A stretch of DNA of 44,750 nt from SCRA01 sp035533275 (GCA_035533275.1 DATLUD010000021.1:1-44750), one strand, 5' to 3'. Positions 1-8,354 are shown, numbered from the stretch's first letter. The notes: generated from the letters alone by a model not told the origin. Program-made: numbers and translations.

Positions 1-47
1 GGCGCGCGTGACGCTTGTGACGGGTTCGAATCCCGCTGGGGCTACCA
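1..47 (+). tRNA. 3' end of a tRNA, 5' part outside the window
   Basis: A T-arm with the loop TTCGAAT at 25-31 is flanked by CGGG (21-24) and CCCG (32-35). It is followed by the acceptor 3' strand TGGGGCT (37-43), discriminator A44 and an encoded CCA at 45-47. The outermost T-stem pair would be an A-C mismatch. The five bases before the T stem do not fit a normal class I variable loop with a U33-bearing anticodon loop behind it. That hints at a long-variable-arm tRNA such as Leu or Tyr, which also carry discriminator A. The anticodon lies before base 1, so the amino acid cannot be assigned. Confidence 0.75.
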
Positions 48-134
48 CGTCCGGAGGCGTATCGCGGCCGCGTCCGGTGGCCGAGATACGGAGAGCGCGG
101 CGGGGCGAGGGCAGCCCCGTGGGTAGAAGAGAGC

Positions 135-1142
135 ATGCGCCACGTTCTTGCCGCCTGGGGGCGGGTCGATGTCGAGGAACGGCGGCGCTTCGTAGGCTCG
201 CTGCTCCATGATTCGCGAGCGAACCTCGCATTCGTGGTGCTCCTGGTCTCCTCGTGCACCATCGCGACGCTTGGCCTCGTCGAGAATAGCGCGGCGGTCA
301 TCATCGGGGCGATGATCATCGCTCCGCTGCTCGCGCCGATCCAGGGGTTGGCCTTCGGCGCCCTCGAAGGGCAGGTCTCGCTCTTCCGCAGGAGCCTCGT
401 CACGCTGGCGATCGGCACGGCCGTCTCGATTGTGATCTCATACACGCTCGGGATGCTCATCGGGGTGCCGACGCTCGGGAGCGAGGTGATCATCCGATCG
501 CGGCCGACGATCCTGGACCTCGGCATCGCCATCGCCGCGGGTGTCGTGGGCGGCTTCGCGAGGGTCCGCGCGGATCTCTCCGGGACCGTTGCCGGGACGG
601 CCATCGCGGTGGCTTTGATGCCGCCGCTTTGCGTGATCGGCCTTGGTCTTGCCCACGAGCAGCCCACGATGAGTCTCGGTGCTGCCGTGCTCTTCGCCAC
701 GAATCTCCTCGGCATCGTGCTGGCGTGCATGGTGGTCTTTCTCGTCTCCGGCTACACGACGCCCAAACGAGCCCGCACGGCGCTCGCGTGGACGCTGCTG
801 CTGACCGCCCTCCTGGTCGTTCCCCTCGCGGCGAGCCTCGTCCGTCTCGTTCGTGAGGCGCGACTCGAGCATGCGCTGGAGAGCGCGCTCTTGAATCGCA
901 CGGTGACCTTTCAGCGGGTCGAGCTGGTTAACGCGAGGTTCAATTGGCTCACGACGCCGCCGACCGTCAATCTTCTCGTCTTATCGAGAGAGCCGATCAC
1001 GCCCGTTGAGGTCGGATTGATCGAGGACTTCGCCAAACGGGAGACTGGGCAGCGTTTCAGGCTTGTCTTCGAGGTGAGCCGGGTCGAAGCGGTCACACGC
1101 GAAGGGGCGCGGACACCGGCGACAATCGTCGTGCCTCAATAG
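135..1142 (+). CDS. DUF389 family integral membrane protein
   Basis: 335 residues with ATG at 135 preceded by a weak purine-rich stretch (agaagagag). About seven hydrophobic segments lie between roughly residues 28 and 236. They include the family-typical ENSAAVIIGAMIIAPLLAP block (about 50-68) and a later ALMPPLCVIGLGLA segment (about 160-173). A soluble C-terminal domain of about 95 residues follows. This is the DUF389 (TIGR00341-like) family, whose function is not established. It probably sits in the cytoplasmic membrane. It stands alone between a tRNA and a sugar nucleotidyltransferase, with a GC-rich hairpin just after its stop. No operon partner is evident. Confidence 0.85.
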   Translation: MRHVLAAWGRVDVEERRRFVGSLLHDSRANLAFVVLLVSSCTIATLGLVENSAAVIIGAMIIAPLLAPIQGLAFGALEGQVSLFRRSLVTLAIGTAVSIVISYTLGMLIGVPTLGSEVIIRSRPTILDLGIAIAAGVVGGFARVRADLSGTVAGTAIAVALMPPLCVIGLGLAHEQPTMSLGAAVLFATNLLGIVLACMVVFLVSGYTTPKRARTALAWTLLLTALLVVPLAASLVRLVREARLEHALESALLNRTVTFQRVELVNARFNWLTTPPTVNLLVLSREPITPVEVGLIEDFAKRETGQRFRLVFEVSRVEAVTREGARTPATIVVPQ

Positions 1143-1151
1143 CCTCGGCCT

Positions 1152-1172
1152 CGGCGGCGGCCGGCGCCGCCG
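1152..1172 (+). terminator. GC-rich hairpin after the DUF389 gene, possible terminator
   Basis: CGGCGGCG (1152-1159) pairs perfectly with CGCCGCCG (1165-1172) around a five-base loop, ten bases after the DUF389 stop codon. No T-tract follows, so a classic Rho-independent terminator is not supported. It could be a transcript-end stabiliser. The rest of 1143-1279 holds no gene, only a GAACGGGAGCG motif at 1239 that recurs at other gene junctions. Confidence 0.35.
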
Positions 1173-1279
1173 GGCTGCGAGACGGCGTGGAACGCCGGCT
1201 CGTCCATTTTCAAGGAAAGGCGCCTCGGCGGGCGTACTGAACGGGAGCGCAGCGAGTCGGGGTGCACGGAGAGATGGCG

Positions 1280-2323
1280 ATGCAGGCGATCGTGTTGGTG
1301 GGTGGCGAGGGTACGCGGCTGCGTCCGCTGACGTACTCCGTCCCCAAGCCTATGGTGCCCCTCCTCGGCCGCCCGTTCATGGAGCACCTGCTCCTGCGCC
1401 TGCGCGACGCCGGGATCACCGAGGTGGTGTTGCCGGCCTGCTATCTCCCCGAAGCCATCGAGCGCCACTTCGGCAGCGGCGAGAAGCTGGGGATGCGTCT
1501 GCACTACGTCATCGAGGACGAGCCGCTGGGCACCGCCGGCGCGCTGAAGAACGTCGAGCGCTTCATCACGGGACCCTTCTTCGTGTTCAACGGCGACATC
1601 CTCACCAGCCTCGATCTCGAGGCGATGATGGCGTTTCACCGCCGCCGCGGCGGGATCGGGACGCTCCACCTTATTCCGGTGGAGGATCCCACCGCGTTCG
1701 GCTGCGTGGAGCGCGACGCGGAGGGGCGCATCACGCGTTTCGTGGAGAAGCCGAAGCCCGAAGAAGTGACGACCAACTACGTCAACGCGGGGACGTACTT
1801 GTTGGAGCGCGAGGTGCTCGACCGCATTCCGGGCGGCCGAAACGTCTCGATCGAGCGGGAGACCTTCCCCCAGCTCATCGCGGGCGAGCGCGCGCTCGAT
1901 GCGTATGCCACCGAGGACTACTGGATCGACATCGGCAAGCCCGAAAACTATCTCAAGGCGAACCTCGACATTCTGCGCGGCACCATGCCGCTGCGCACGG
2001 TCGGCCCCTCGCACGCCGTTTTGGTCAAGCTGCCGAGCTTCGCGGGCGCCGGCACCCACGTTGACCCCCGCGCCGATGTGGGACCCGACGTCGTGCTTGG
2101 CAGGGCCTGCCGCGTCGCCGCCGGCGCGCGCATCCGCGAGAGCGTGCTCTGGGACGGCGTGATCGTCGACGAGGGCGCATCGATCGAAGGGGCGATCATC
2201 GCCGGATCCGTGCACGTGGGCGCGGGTGCACGCGTCGAGCGCGGCGCGGTGATCGGACACGGCGAGGTCGTCGCACCCGGCAGCTCCGTCGCCGCCGGCG
2301 CTCGCATCCCGACCTCCGCCTGA
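1280..2323 (+). CDS. Sugar nucleotidyltransferase, mannose-1-phosphate guanylyltransferase-like
   Basis: 347 residues if translation starts at ATG 1280, chosen because GGAGAG (1268-1273) lies six bases upstream. GTG 1262 and ATG 1274 are in-frame alternatives. The N-terminal Rossmann-like domain has the nucleotide-binding signature GGEGTRLRPLT (residues 8-18), KPM (23-25), EDEPLGTAGAL (about 85-95) and the metal-binding FNGD near 105. The C-terminal third (from about 245) has short hexapeptide-like turns typical of a left-handed beta-helix. The family makes NDP-sugars from sugar-1-phosphate and NTP; this architecture is common in GDP-mannose enzymes (ManC/GMPPB). The substrate is inferred, and glucose-1-P is possible. 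The GT4 gene that follows is a likely consumer of the product. Confidence 0.8.
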   Translation: MQAIVLVGGEGTRLRPLTYSVPKPMVPLLGRPFMEHLLLRLRDAGITEVVLPACYLPEAIERHFGSGEKLGMRLHYVIEDEPLGTAGALKNVERFITGPFFVFNGDILTSLDLEAMMAFHRRRGGIGTLHLIPVEDPTAFGCVERDAEGRITRFVEKPKPEEVTTNYVNAGTYLLEREVLDRIPGGRNVSIERETFPQLIAGERALDAYATEDYWIDIGKPENYLKANLDILRGTMPLRTVGPSHAVLVKLPSFAGAGTHVDPRADVGPDVVLGRACRVAAGARIRESVLWDGVIVDEGASIEGAIIAGSVHVGAGARVERGAVIGHGEVVAPGSSVAAGARIPTSA

Positions 2324-2358
2324 CTGAGGCCGCCTGGTCGGAGGGTTTCGACCGGGCT

Positions 2359-2401
2359 CGAGGTGGGTAAACCAACCTCGACGTCCCATTTCCTTGGGAC
2401 G
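2359..2401 (+). other. Two adjacent inverted repeats before the GT4 gene
   Basis: CGAGGT (2359-2364) pairs with ACCTCG (2375-2380), and CGTCCCA (2382-2388) pairs with TGGGACG (2395-2401) around TTTCCT. They lie back to back in the 184-base gap between the nucleotidyltransferase and the GT4 gene. Neither is followed by a T-run. They could form hairpins in a leader transcript or mark the end of the upstream mRNA. I see no gene in this gap and no clear promoter. Confidence 0.4.
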
Positions 2402-2507
2402 AGTCCAGCGACGCAACAGATCAGCCGCGTTCTCGGGCCGGGTGCCCACATCGCGCGGGCGTCTTTCGTCGTCGCCGGATGAAGTGAGAGAGGATTTGGA
2501 CCGTACG

Positions 2508-3830
2508 ATGGCCACTGACGCGCTCGGCGAGTTGCTCGCCAGTCTTCGGCTCACGACGCGCAGATCCGAGGTCCCGCCAACGCTGTTCCTCGGGTCGTAC
2601 CCGCCGCGCGAGTGCGGCATCGCGACGTTCACGCGTGACGTCGTCACCGCGTTGGAGCGGACCTCGGGGGTTCGCGGCGACGTGATCGCACTCGAGCAGC
2701 CGGGCATGGCCCTGGATTATGGCAGCGAGGTCGTGGGGCGGCTCTGCGACCGCGACCCGGCCTCCTACCGGGCGTTCGCGCGGCTGGTCAACGAGCATCC
2801 AGCCCGCCTGCTCAACATTCAGCACGAGTATGGCCTCTTCGGCGGCCCCGACGGCGAGATGCTGCTGGAGGCGCTTGCCATGGTGCGCAAGCCGATCGCT
2901 CTCACGCTCCACACCGTGCTGCCCAACCCGTCCGAGCACCATCGGCAGGTCACCCGCGAGCTCTGCCGGTTGGCCTCAGCGGTCGTCGTCCTCTCGCGCA
3001 CCGGCAAGCGCATCCTCGAGGATCTCTACGGACTCGATCCGCGCAAGGTATCTGTGATCCACCACGGCGTCCCCGACGTGCCCTTCGCGCCGACCGACGC
3101 CTTCAAGCCGGCATTGGGCTACGGCGGCCGACTGGTCGTCTCCACGTTCGGTCTGATCTCGCGCGGCAAGGGCCTGGAGTATGCGATCGACGCGCTGCCC
3201 GAGATCGTCGAACGCCACCCGGAGGTGCTCTACCTCATCATCGGCGAGACCCACCCGGTGGTACGCCGCCAGGAAGGCGAGTCGTACCGGGAGATGCTCG
3301 CGGAGCGGATCGCCGCTCTGGGCATGCAGGACAACGTCGCGTTCGTGAACCGCTACGTCACGCAGGAGCAATTGATCGCCTACCTTCGCGCCACCGACGT
3401 CTACCTCACGCCTTACCTCAATCCCGCGCAGATCGTGAGCGGGACACTGGCCTACGCCATGGGTCTGGGCAAGGCGATCGTCTCGACGCCGTACCTCTAC
3501 GCCGAGGAGCTGCTCGCGAACCGGCGCGGCAGCTTGGCGGCCTTCCGCGACTCCGGCTCGATCGCGCGAAAGGTCAACCGGCTGCTCGACGATCCGGCGC
3601 TGCGCCGGTGCATCGAGCGGCGCGCGTACCGCTTCGGCCGCCAGATGACCTGGCCGAACGTGGCGCACGATTACGGCAGGCTCTTCGCATCGCTGGTGGA
3701 GCAGACGCAGCCCGCGCTCGCCGCAGCCGGTTCACCGGCGAGCGGCCTCGGCCGGGCGACGGCGCCGGTCGTGCCCGGACGCATGGTACCGGTGCGGGTG
3801 GGCGAACGGGAGCGACGGGTGTTCCCTTGA
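2508..3830 (+). CDS. GT4-type glycosyltransferase
   Basis: 440 residues from ATG 2508. A longer in-frame reading from TTG 2394 has no ribosome site and a low-complexity N-terminus, so it is rejected. The protein has the two-domain GT-B layout. The N-terminal half includes an NIQHEYGLFGG stretch near 102-112 and an LTLHTVLPNPS segment near 130. The C-terminal GT4 domain starts at about 210 with the phosphate-binding region SRGKGLEYAID (near 217-227) and runs through LIIGETHP and the acidic donor-site region. Retaining GT4 enzymes transfer sugars from NDP-sugars. Its stop overlaps the start of the next gene by one base (TGATG), so the two are probably co-translated. The acceptor is unknown; a mannose donor fits the preceding gene. 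Confidence 0.8.
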   Translation: MATDALGELLASLRLTTRRSEVPPTLFLGSYPPRECGIATFTRDVVTALERTSGVRGDVIALEQPGMALDYGSEVVGRLCDRDPASYRAFARLVNEHPARLLNIQHEYGLFGGPDGEMLLEALAMVRKPIALTLHTVLPNPSEHHRQVTRELCRLASAVVVLSRTGKRILEDLYGLDPRKVSVIHHGVPDVPFAPTDAFKPALGYGGRLVVSTFGLISRGKGLEYAIDALPEIVERHPEVLYLIIGETHPVVRRQEGESYREMLAERIAALGMQDNVAFVNRYVTQEQLIAYLRATDVYLTPYLNPAQIVSGTLAYAMGLGKAIVSTPYLYAEELLANRRGSLAAFRDSGSIARKVNRLLDDPALRRCIERRAYRFGRQMTWPNVAHDYGRLFASLVEQTQPALAAAGSPASGLGRATAPVVPGRMVPVRVGERERRVFP

Positions 3831-4867
3831 TGGGCGCTCGAACGGGCGAGTCGCCGCGCCTCGACCACCTGCTGAACCTGACCGACGACTGCGGAGTCAT
3901 CCAGCACGCCACGTACGACGTGCCCCACCTCGAGACGGGCTACTGCGTCGACGACGTGGCACGGGCCTTCATCGTGGGCGTGCGCCTGGGCGTGGCGAAG
4001 ATCGCCGTGCGCTCGCTCTCGTTTCTCCAGCACGCCCAACTCGGCGACGGACGCTTCCACAACTTCATGGCCTACGACCGCCGGTGGCTCGACGAGGTGG
4101 GTAGCGAGGATGCTTTCGGCCGAGCGGTGTGGGCGTTGGGTTGGGGACGTGCCGCGGCCCCCGAGCCGGGATGGCGCTCGCTCAGCGGGACGCTCTTCGA
4201 GCGGGCGCTGCCGAACGTGGAGTCCCTGATGCATCTCCGCGCCAAAGCCTATGCGGGGCTGGGGCTGGCCAAGGCCCTCTCCGCCGAGCCGGGCGATGGT
4301 CACGCGCGCCGCGCCCTCGCCGCGGTAGTCGGCAGCCTCGTCGAGGCGCGCAAGCGCGCGGGCGACGACGAGTGGCGGTGGTTCGAGCCCATGATGACGT
4401 ATGCCAACGCGCGCCTGCCCGAGGCCCTGCTCCGCGGGGGTGCCGCGCTGGGCGATCAGGCCGCCGTGGCCGTGGGACGTGAAACCTTGGCGTTCCTCGA
4501 AGAGGTCACCATACGCGAGGGCATGTTCGTGCCGATCGGCAATCGCGGATGGTATCGCCGCGGAGGAGAGCGCGCCCTCTACGCGCAGCAGCCCATCGAG
4601 GCGGCCGCGATGGTGGAGGCGGAGCTGGCCGCGTACGAGCTGACCAAGGACGAGCGGCACCTGCGCGCGGCGGGGATCGCCTTCGACTGGTTCTTCGGGC
4701 ACAACGCGCATGGCGCCGTGATGGTGCGGGGGGGCGGATGCCGCGACGGGTTGGAGCCCGAGTGCGTCAGCGCGAACATGGGAGCGGAGTCGACGCTCGA
4801 GTATCTGATGGCGGCGACCTCGATGTCGGTGGACGTTCCGCGAACGGAGCGAGGGGTGCGCCGCTAG
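3830..4867 (+). CDS. Six-hairpin glycosidase-like protein linked to the GT4 gene
   Basis: 345 residues with ATG 3830 overlapping the GT4 stop by one base. The composition fits an (alpha/alpha)6 toroid: repeated helical hairpins with aromatic-rich turns such as GYCVDDVARA (near residue 36), DGRFHNFMAYDRRW (near 76-89), FEPMMTYANARLPEALL and YAQQPIEAAAM. No signal peptide is seen, so it is likely cytoplasmic. I cannot assign a defined glycoside hydrolase family or point to catalytic residues with confidence. Tight coupling to a GT4 enzyme and a nucleotidyltransferase suggests work on the same glycan, either trimming or phosphorolysis. It may instead be a non-catalytic partner. The function is inferred from context. 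Confidence 0.65.
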   Translation: MGARTGESPRLDHLLNLTDDCGVIQHATYDVPHLETGYCVDDVARAFIVGVRLGVAKIAVRSLSFLQHAQLGDGRFHNFMAYDRRWLDEVGSEDAFGRAVWALGWGRAAAPEPGWRSLSGTLFERALPNVESLMHLRAKAYAGLGLAKALSAEPGDGHARRALAAVVGSLVEARKRAGDDEWRWFEPMMTYANARLPEALLRGGAALGDQAAVAVGRETLAFLEEVTIREGMFVPIGNRGWYRRGGERALYAQQPIEAAAMVEAELAAYELTKDERHLRAAGIAFDWFFGHNAHGAVMVRGGGCRDGLEPECVSANMGAESTLEYLMAATSMSVDVPRTERGVRR

Positions 4868-4886
4868 GCGAGCGAAGCGCGGGGAC

Positions 4887-5315
4887 GTGGTCCCTGGGTT
4901 GACTCGTCGCACGCTCTTGCTCACGCTCTGTGCCCTATCGGCATGCGCTCCGCCCGAGAGCCGGCGGTTCCACGTGGTCGTGGACGCCTCCGGCACGGAG
5001 CTGGGCCCGGAACGCGAGCCGACCTTCGCGGTGATTCCGTCGTTTCCGTCGCGCCCCGTGTTCGTCATCGGCGACACCGTGGTCGCCGACGCCTGCCCAT
5101 TCGACGGCTGCCGGCTCTCCCTCGTCCCCGCGGGACGCGTGCGCTTCCGGTGCCCGTGCTGCGGCAGCGAGTTCGAGCGTGACGGCTCGCTCGTGAAGGG
5201 GCCGGCCACGCGCGGGCTCTATCAGTACCAGACGCGCGTGGTCGACGGCGTCATCCACATTCCGGACACCTCGTTCCGGAGCATCCACGTACCCACACCG
5301 AAGGCGACGGCTTGA
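4887..5315 (+). CDS. Exported Rieske-fold lipoprotein with replaced cluster histidines
   Basis: 142 residues from GTG 4887 (TTG 4899 is possible; neither has a convincing ribosome site). The N-terminus TRRTLLLTLCALSAC looks like a twin-arginine-type signal ending in a lipobox, with Cys20 as the lipidation site. From about 55 it follows the Rieske [2Fe-2S] fold, including GS-x-F and a GPA...L..Y tail. Canonical CxHxGC reads C70-P-F72-D-G-C75, and canonical CPCHGS reads C89-P-C91-C92-G-S. So one ligand His is Phe and the other is Cys. The site may bind a cluster with altered ligation, bind another metal, or be dead. It lies between the glycosyltransferase cluster and pcrA, with no obvious electron-transfer partner. 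Confidence 0.7.
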   Translation: MVPGLTRRTLLLTLCALSACAPPESRRFHVVVDASGTELGPEREPTFAVIPSFPSRPVFVIGDTVVADACPFDGCRLSLVPAGRVRFRCPCCGSEFERDGSLVKGPATRGLYQYQTRVVDGVIHIPDTSFRSIHVPTPKATA

Positions 5316-7504
5316 TGGCGACAGTCCTGGAATCGCTCAACGACGTCCAGCGCGAGGCGGTCCTCGCGACGGAGGGGGCGTGCCTCATCTTCGCCGGCGC
5401 CGGCTCGGGCAAGACGCGCGTGCTCACGCACCGCATCGGCCATCTGGTCGACGACCTCGATGTTCCGCCGCATCGCATCCTGGCCGTCACCTTCACGAAC
5501 AAGGCGGCGGGCGAGATGAAGGAGCGCCTGGCGCGCATGATCGGCGAGCGCGTCCGCGACCTGTGGGTGGGAACGTTCCACGCCGTATGCGTGCGCATGT
5601 TGCGGCGAGACGGGCAACGGATCGGCGTCGGCTCGAACTTCGTCATCGCCGACGAGAGCGACCAGCGCGCGATCGTGCGGGACGCGCTGCACGAGCTCGA
5701 CTTCGACGAGCGCGCGTTGACGCCGGGTGCTTGTCTGGCCGAGATCTCGCGCGCGAAGAACCGCTTGATCTCGGTGGAGCGCTACGCGGAGACGTCCACG
5801 TCGTTCCACGGGGAGCGGCTGGCCGCGGTGTACCGCGCCTACCAGAAGATCCTCCGGCGCAACAACGCCCTCGACTTCGACGATCTCATCGGTTCCACGA
5901 TCGAGCTGCTGGGGAGCGATGCCGAGGTGCTGGCGCGCTATCAGGAGCGCTTCCGTTACGTGCTGGTCGACGAGTACCAGGACGTCAACCACGCGCAGTA
6001 CCGCTTGGTCGAGCTGTTGGGCGGCGGCCACAAGAACGTGACGGTGGTCGGCGACGACGACCAGTCGATCTACTCTTGGCGCGGCAGCGACTTCCAGCTC
6101 ATCCTGCGCTTCGAGCACGACTTCCCCGGCGCGCGGATCTTCAAGCTCGAGCAGAACTACCGCTCCACCGGCGCGATCCTCACGGCCGCCAACGAGCTGG
6201 TGGCCAACAACCGCACGCGTCACCCCAAGCGCCTCTTCACCCGCCGCGACGGGGGCGCGCCCGTGGTCTGCTACGCGGCGGAGAGCGAGCGCGACGAGGC
6301 GCGCTACGTCTGCGAGCAGATTCGCCGCGCCGTCTCCGAGGAGGGGCGCTCGTTTCGAGAGACGCTGGTGCTCTACCGCACCAACGCGCAGTCCCGCGTC
6401 TTGGAGGAGGCCTTCCTCGCCGACGGCATGCCGTACCGCGTGGTGGGCGGCGTCGGCTTCTACGACCGTCAGGAGGTCAAGGACGCCATGTCCTACCTCC
6501 GCTTCATCGCCAATCCCAACGACGCGGTTGCGTTCAAGCGCATCGTGAACGTGCCGCGGCGCGGCATCGGCCAGACCACCGTCGCCCAGGTGATCGCGGC
6601 GGCGGTCGAGGGGGGGCGTCCCATCGGCGAGGCGCTCGAGGACGAGTCGTTCCTTCAGGGGGCGGCGGCCCGCAAGGCCAAAGAGCTGACGCGCTTTGCC
6701 GCGCTGATCGCCGATCTTCGCGCTCACGTGGACGGGCGCTCGGTGACCGAGCTGCTGATCGCGACGCTCGAGGAGAGCGGCTACCTGCGCGAGCTCCACG
6801 GCGAGCAGACCGCCGAGGCGCGCGGCCGCATCGAGAACTTGGAGGAGCTGGTCTCCGTGGCGCGCGAGTTCGAGGAGACCAACCGCGGAGCCACGCTCGA
6901 CGACTTCTTGACCAACATCGCGCTGATCACCGATCTGGACCGCATGGCGGACGAAAACGACCGCGTGACGCTGATGACCCTCCATGCGGCGAAGGGCCTG
7001 GAGTTCCCCATCGTCTTCCTGACCGGCCTCGAGGAGGGGATCTTTCCGCACAACCGCGCGCTCGCGGAGCAGCAGGAGTGCGAGGAGGAGCGCCGGTTGG
7101 CCTACGTGGGCGTCACGCGGGCGATGGAGCGCCTGACGCTCTCCCATGCGCAGCGGCGCACCGTCTTCGGCAACACGTATGCCTATCCGCCCTCGCGCTT
7201 CCTGGCCGAGATGCCCTCCGTGGTTCACCTGGGCGGCACGTCCTATCCCGCGCTCGGCGGGGGAACGGTGCCCCGCCCGCAAGGCGGGCGCTGGCGCGAC
7301 GTGGCGATGGCCGAGCCCCGCTCCACCGCGGAGCTGCTCTCGGTGGCGCGCGGCGATCGCGTGCGCCACCCCAAGTGGGGCGAGGGAACCGTGCGCAGCC
7401 TGTCAGGGGCGGGAGGGGACGCGCTGGTGACGGTCGACTTTCCGAGCGTGGGGAGCAAGATGCTGATGCTGAAGTACGCGCCGCTGGAGAAGGTGGAGTC
7501 GTGA
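5315..7504 (+). CDS. pcrA: UvrD/PcrA-type superfamily 1A DNA helicase
   Basis: 729 residues from ATG 5315, overlapping the upstream stop by one base. All SF1A motifs are present: Walker A GAGSGKT (28-34), motif Ia TFTNKAAGEM, motif II VDEYQD, motif III GDDDQSIYSWRG, motif IV QNYRST, motif V LMTLHAAKGLEF and motif VI YVGVTRAME. The C-terminal 50 residues contain a GDRVRHPKWGEGTV segment typical of the PcrA tail that contacts RNA polymerase. The enzyme is an ATP-dependent 3'-5' helicase acting in repair, in replication restart and against RecA filaments. Length and motif set are those of PcrA/UvrD rather than Rep or RecB. dapB follows two bases after its stop. Confidence 0.95.
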   Translation: MATVLESLNDVQREAVLATEGACLIFAGAGSGKTRVLTHRIGHLVDDLDVPPHRILAVTFTNKAAGEMKERLARMIGERVRDLWVGTFHAVCVRMLRRDGQRIGVGSNFVIADESDQRAIVRDALHELDFDERALTPGACLAEISRAKNRLISVERYAETSTSFHGERLAAVYRAYQKILRRNNALDFDDLIGSTIELLGSDAEVLARYQERFRYVLVDEYQDVNHAQYRLVELLGGGHKNVTVVGDDDQSIYSWRGSDFQLILRFEHDFPGARIFKLEQNYRSTGAILTAANELVANNRTRHPKRLFTRRDGGAPVVCYAAESERDEARYVCEQIRRAVSEEGRSFRETLVLYRTNAQSRVLEEAFLADGMPYRVVGGVGFYDRQEVKDAMSYLRFIANPNDAVAFKRIVNVPRRGIGQTTVAQVIAAAVEGGRPIGEALEDESFLQGAAARKAKELTRFAALIADLRAHVDGRSVTELLIATLEESGYLRELHGEQTAEARGRIENLEELVSVAREFEETNRGATLDDFLTNIALITDLDRMADENDRVTLMTLHAAKGLEFPIVFLTGLEEGIFPHNRALAEQQECEEERRLAYVGVTRAMERLTLSHAQRRTVFGNTYAYPPSRFLAEMPSVVHLGGTSYPALGGGTVPRPQGGRWRDVAMAEPRSTAELLSVARGDRVRHPKWGEGTVRSLSGAGGDALVTVDFPSVGSKMLMLKYAPLEKVES

Positions 7505-7506
7505 CG

Positions 7507-8199
7507 ATGCGCGTGGCGATCGCGGGGTTGCACGGACGCTTGGGGGCGGCCCTCGCCGCCGGCGTGCGCGCCGCCGAGGACATGGAGCTACTGGGAGGGC
7601 TGGTGCGAAAGCCCGCGGCGCCGGGCGAGTACGCCGGGATCGCTGACATGCTGCAAGGCCTCCGCCCCGACGTGCTGCTCGACTGCACGCGCCACCCGGA
7701 TACGGTGGAGATCGCCCGCGCCGCGCTTGCCACGGGTACGCCCCTGGTCATCGGCGCCACCGGTTGGGGCGAGGACGAGCAGCGCGAGCTCGCCGCCGCG
7801 GCGGAGGCGGCCGGAGTCGGCGTGATCCTGGCGCCGAACTTCTCGGTCGGCGCGGTCCTGGTGATGCACTTCGCCCGCCAGGCCGCCCGCTGGTTCGCCA
7901 AGGCGGAGATCATCGAGCTGCACCACGAAGGCAAACGCGACGCCCCCTCCGGGACCGCGAAGCTGACCGCCGCCCGCATCGAGGGCGTGAGCGGCAATCC
8001 GGTGCCAATCCATTCAGTGCGTCTCCCCGGCCTGGTGGCCCACCAGGAAGTCCTCTTCGGCGGCACCGGCGAGGTCCTGACCCTCCGCCACGACTCCCTC
8101 GGGCGCGAGTCGTTCGTGGCGGGGGCCCTGCTGGCGCTCCGGAAGGTGCGGGGGCTGCGCGGGTTGACCGTCGGTCTCGAGTCCCTACTGGAGCTCTAG
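7507..8199 (+). CDS. dapB: 4-hydroxy-tetrahydrodipicolinate reductase
   Basis: 230 residues from ATG 7507. The enzyme reduces the DapA product with NAD(P)H in the diaminopimelate/lysine pathway. The N-terminal nucleotide-binding loop reads GLHGRLG (residues 7-13), slightly off the usual GxxGRMG. The catalytic signature ELHHEGKRDAPSGTA near residues 138-152 is intact, as is VRLPGLVAHQEVLFG, which helps bind substrate. It is a little shorter than the 240-270 residues of many DapB enzymes. It is split from the asd-lysC-dapA genes by a 155-base gap and may be transcribed with pcrA. Confidence 0.93.
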   Translation: MRVAIAGLHGRLGAALAAGVRAAEDMELLGGLVRKPAAPGEYAGIADMLQGLRPDVLLDCTRHPDTVEIARAALATGTPLVIGATGWGEDEQRELAAAAEAAGVGVILAPNFSVGAVLVMHFARQAARWFAKAEIIELHHEGKRDAPSGTAKLTAARIEGVSGNPVPIHSVRLPGLVAHQEVLFGGTGEVLTLRHDSLGRESFVAGALLALRKVRGLRGLTVGLESLLEL

Positions 8200-8233
8200 G
8201 CGAAACTCTTTCGGTGAGGTCTGTGTTTACGGG

Positions 8234-8305
8234 TGGCGCAGCGTTGAATTTTTCGGTATGATGGCGGTCATGCGCCCGGCGGGAGGGGAGTCCGCAAGGA
8301 CGCCC
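8234..8305 (+). promoter_or_regulatory. Possible promoter and leader hairpin before asd
   Basis: TATGAT at 8257-8262 is a good -10 match, but the hexamer 17 bases upstream (TGGCGC, 8234-8239) is a poor -35. Downstream, GGGAGTCC (8286-8293) pairs with GGACGCCC (8298-8305) with one A-G mismatch, closed by a GCAA tetraloop of the stable GNRA type. The gap 8200-8354 holds no gene. I looked for the long lysine riboswitch and do not recognise it. The hairpin may be part of a shorter leader for the lysine genes. Confidence 0.35.
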
Positions 8306-8354
8306 TTGGAGCGGCGCCAAAACCGGAGCAGTCAGTGAGGACCGAGTGAGAGCC

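Noticed and set aside
2394..2507. Extended N-terminus of the GT4 protein from TTG 2394
   Set aside because: The extra residues are low-complexity, lie inside a hairpin and lack a ribosome site; ATG 2508 fits the family start.
1136..2707. A minus-strand reading frame of about 520 codons opposite the first nucleotidyltransferase
   Set aside because: Antisense shadow covering a gene with intact family motifs; no ribosome site or domain.
5222..7369. A long minus-strand reading frame of about 715 codons opposite pcrA
   Set aside because: It is an antisense shadow of a clear helicase gene in GC-rich DNA; its product is rich in Arg, His and Ala and has no recognisable motif.
8200..8354. Lysine riboswitch before asd
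   Set aside because: The gap is too short for the full element once the promoter is placed, and the conserved core is not recognisable.
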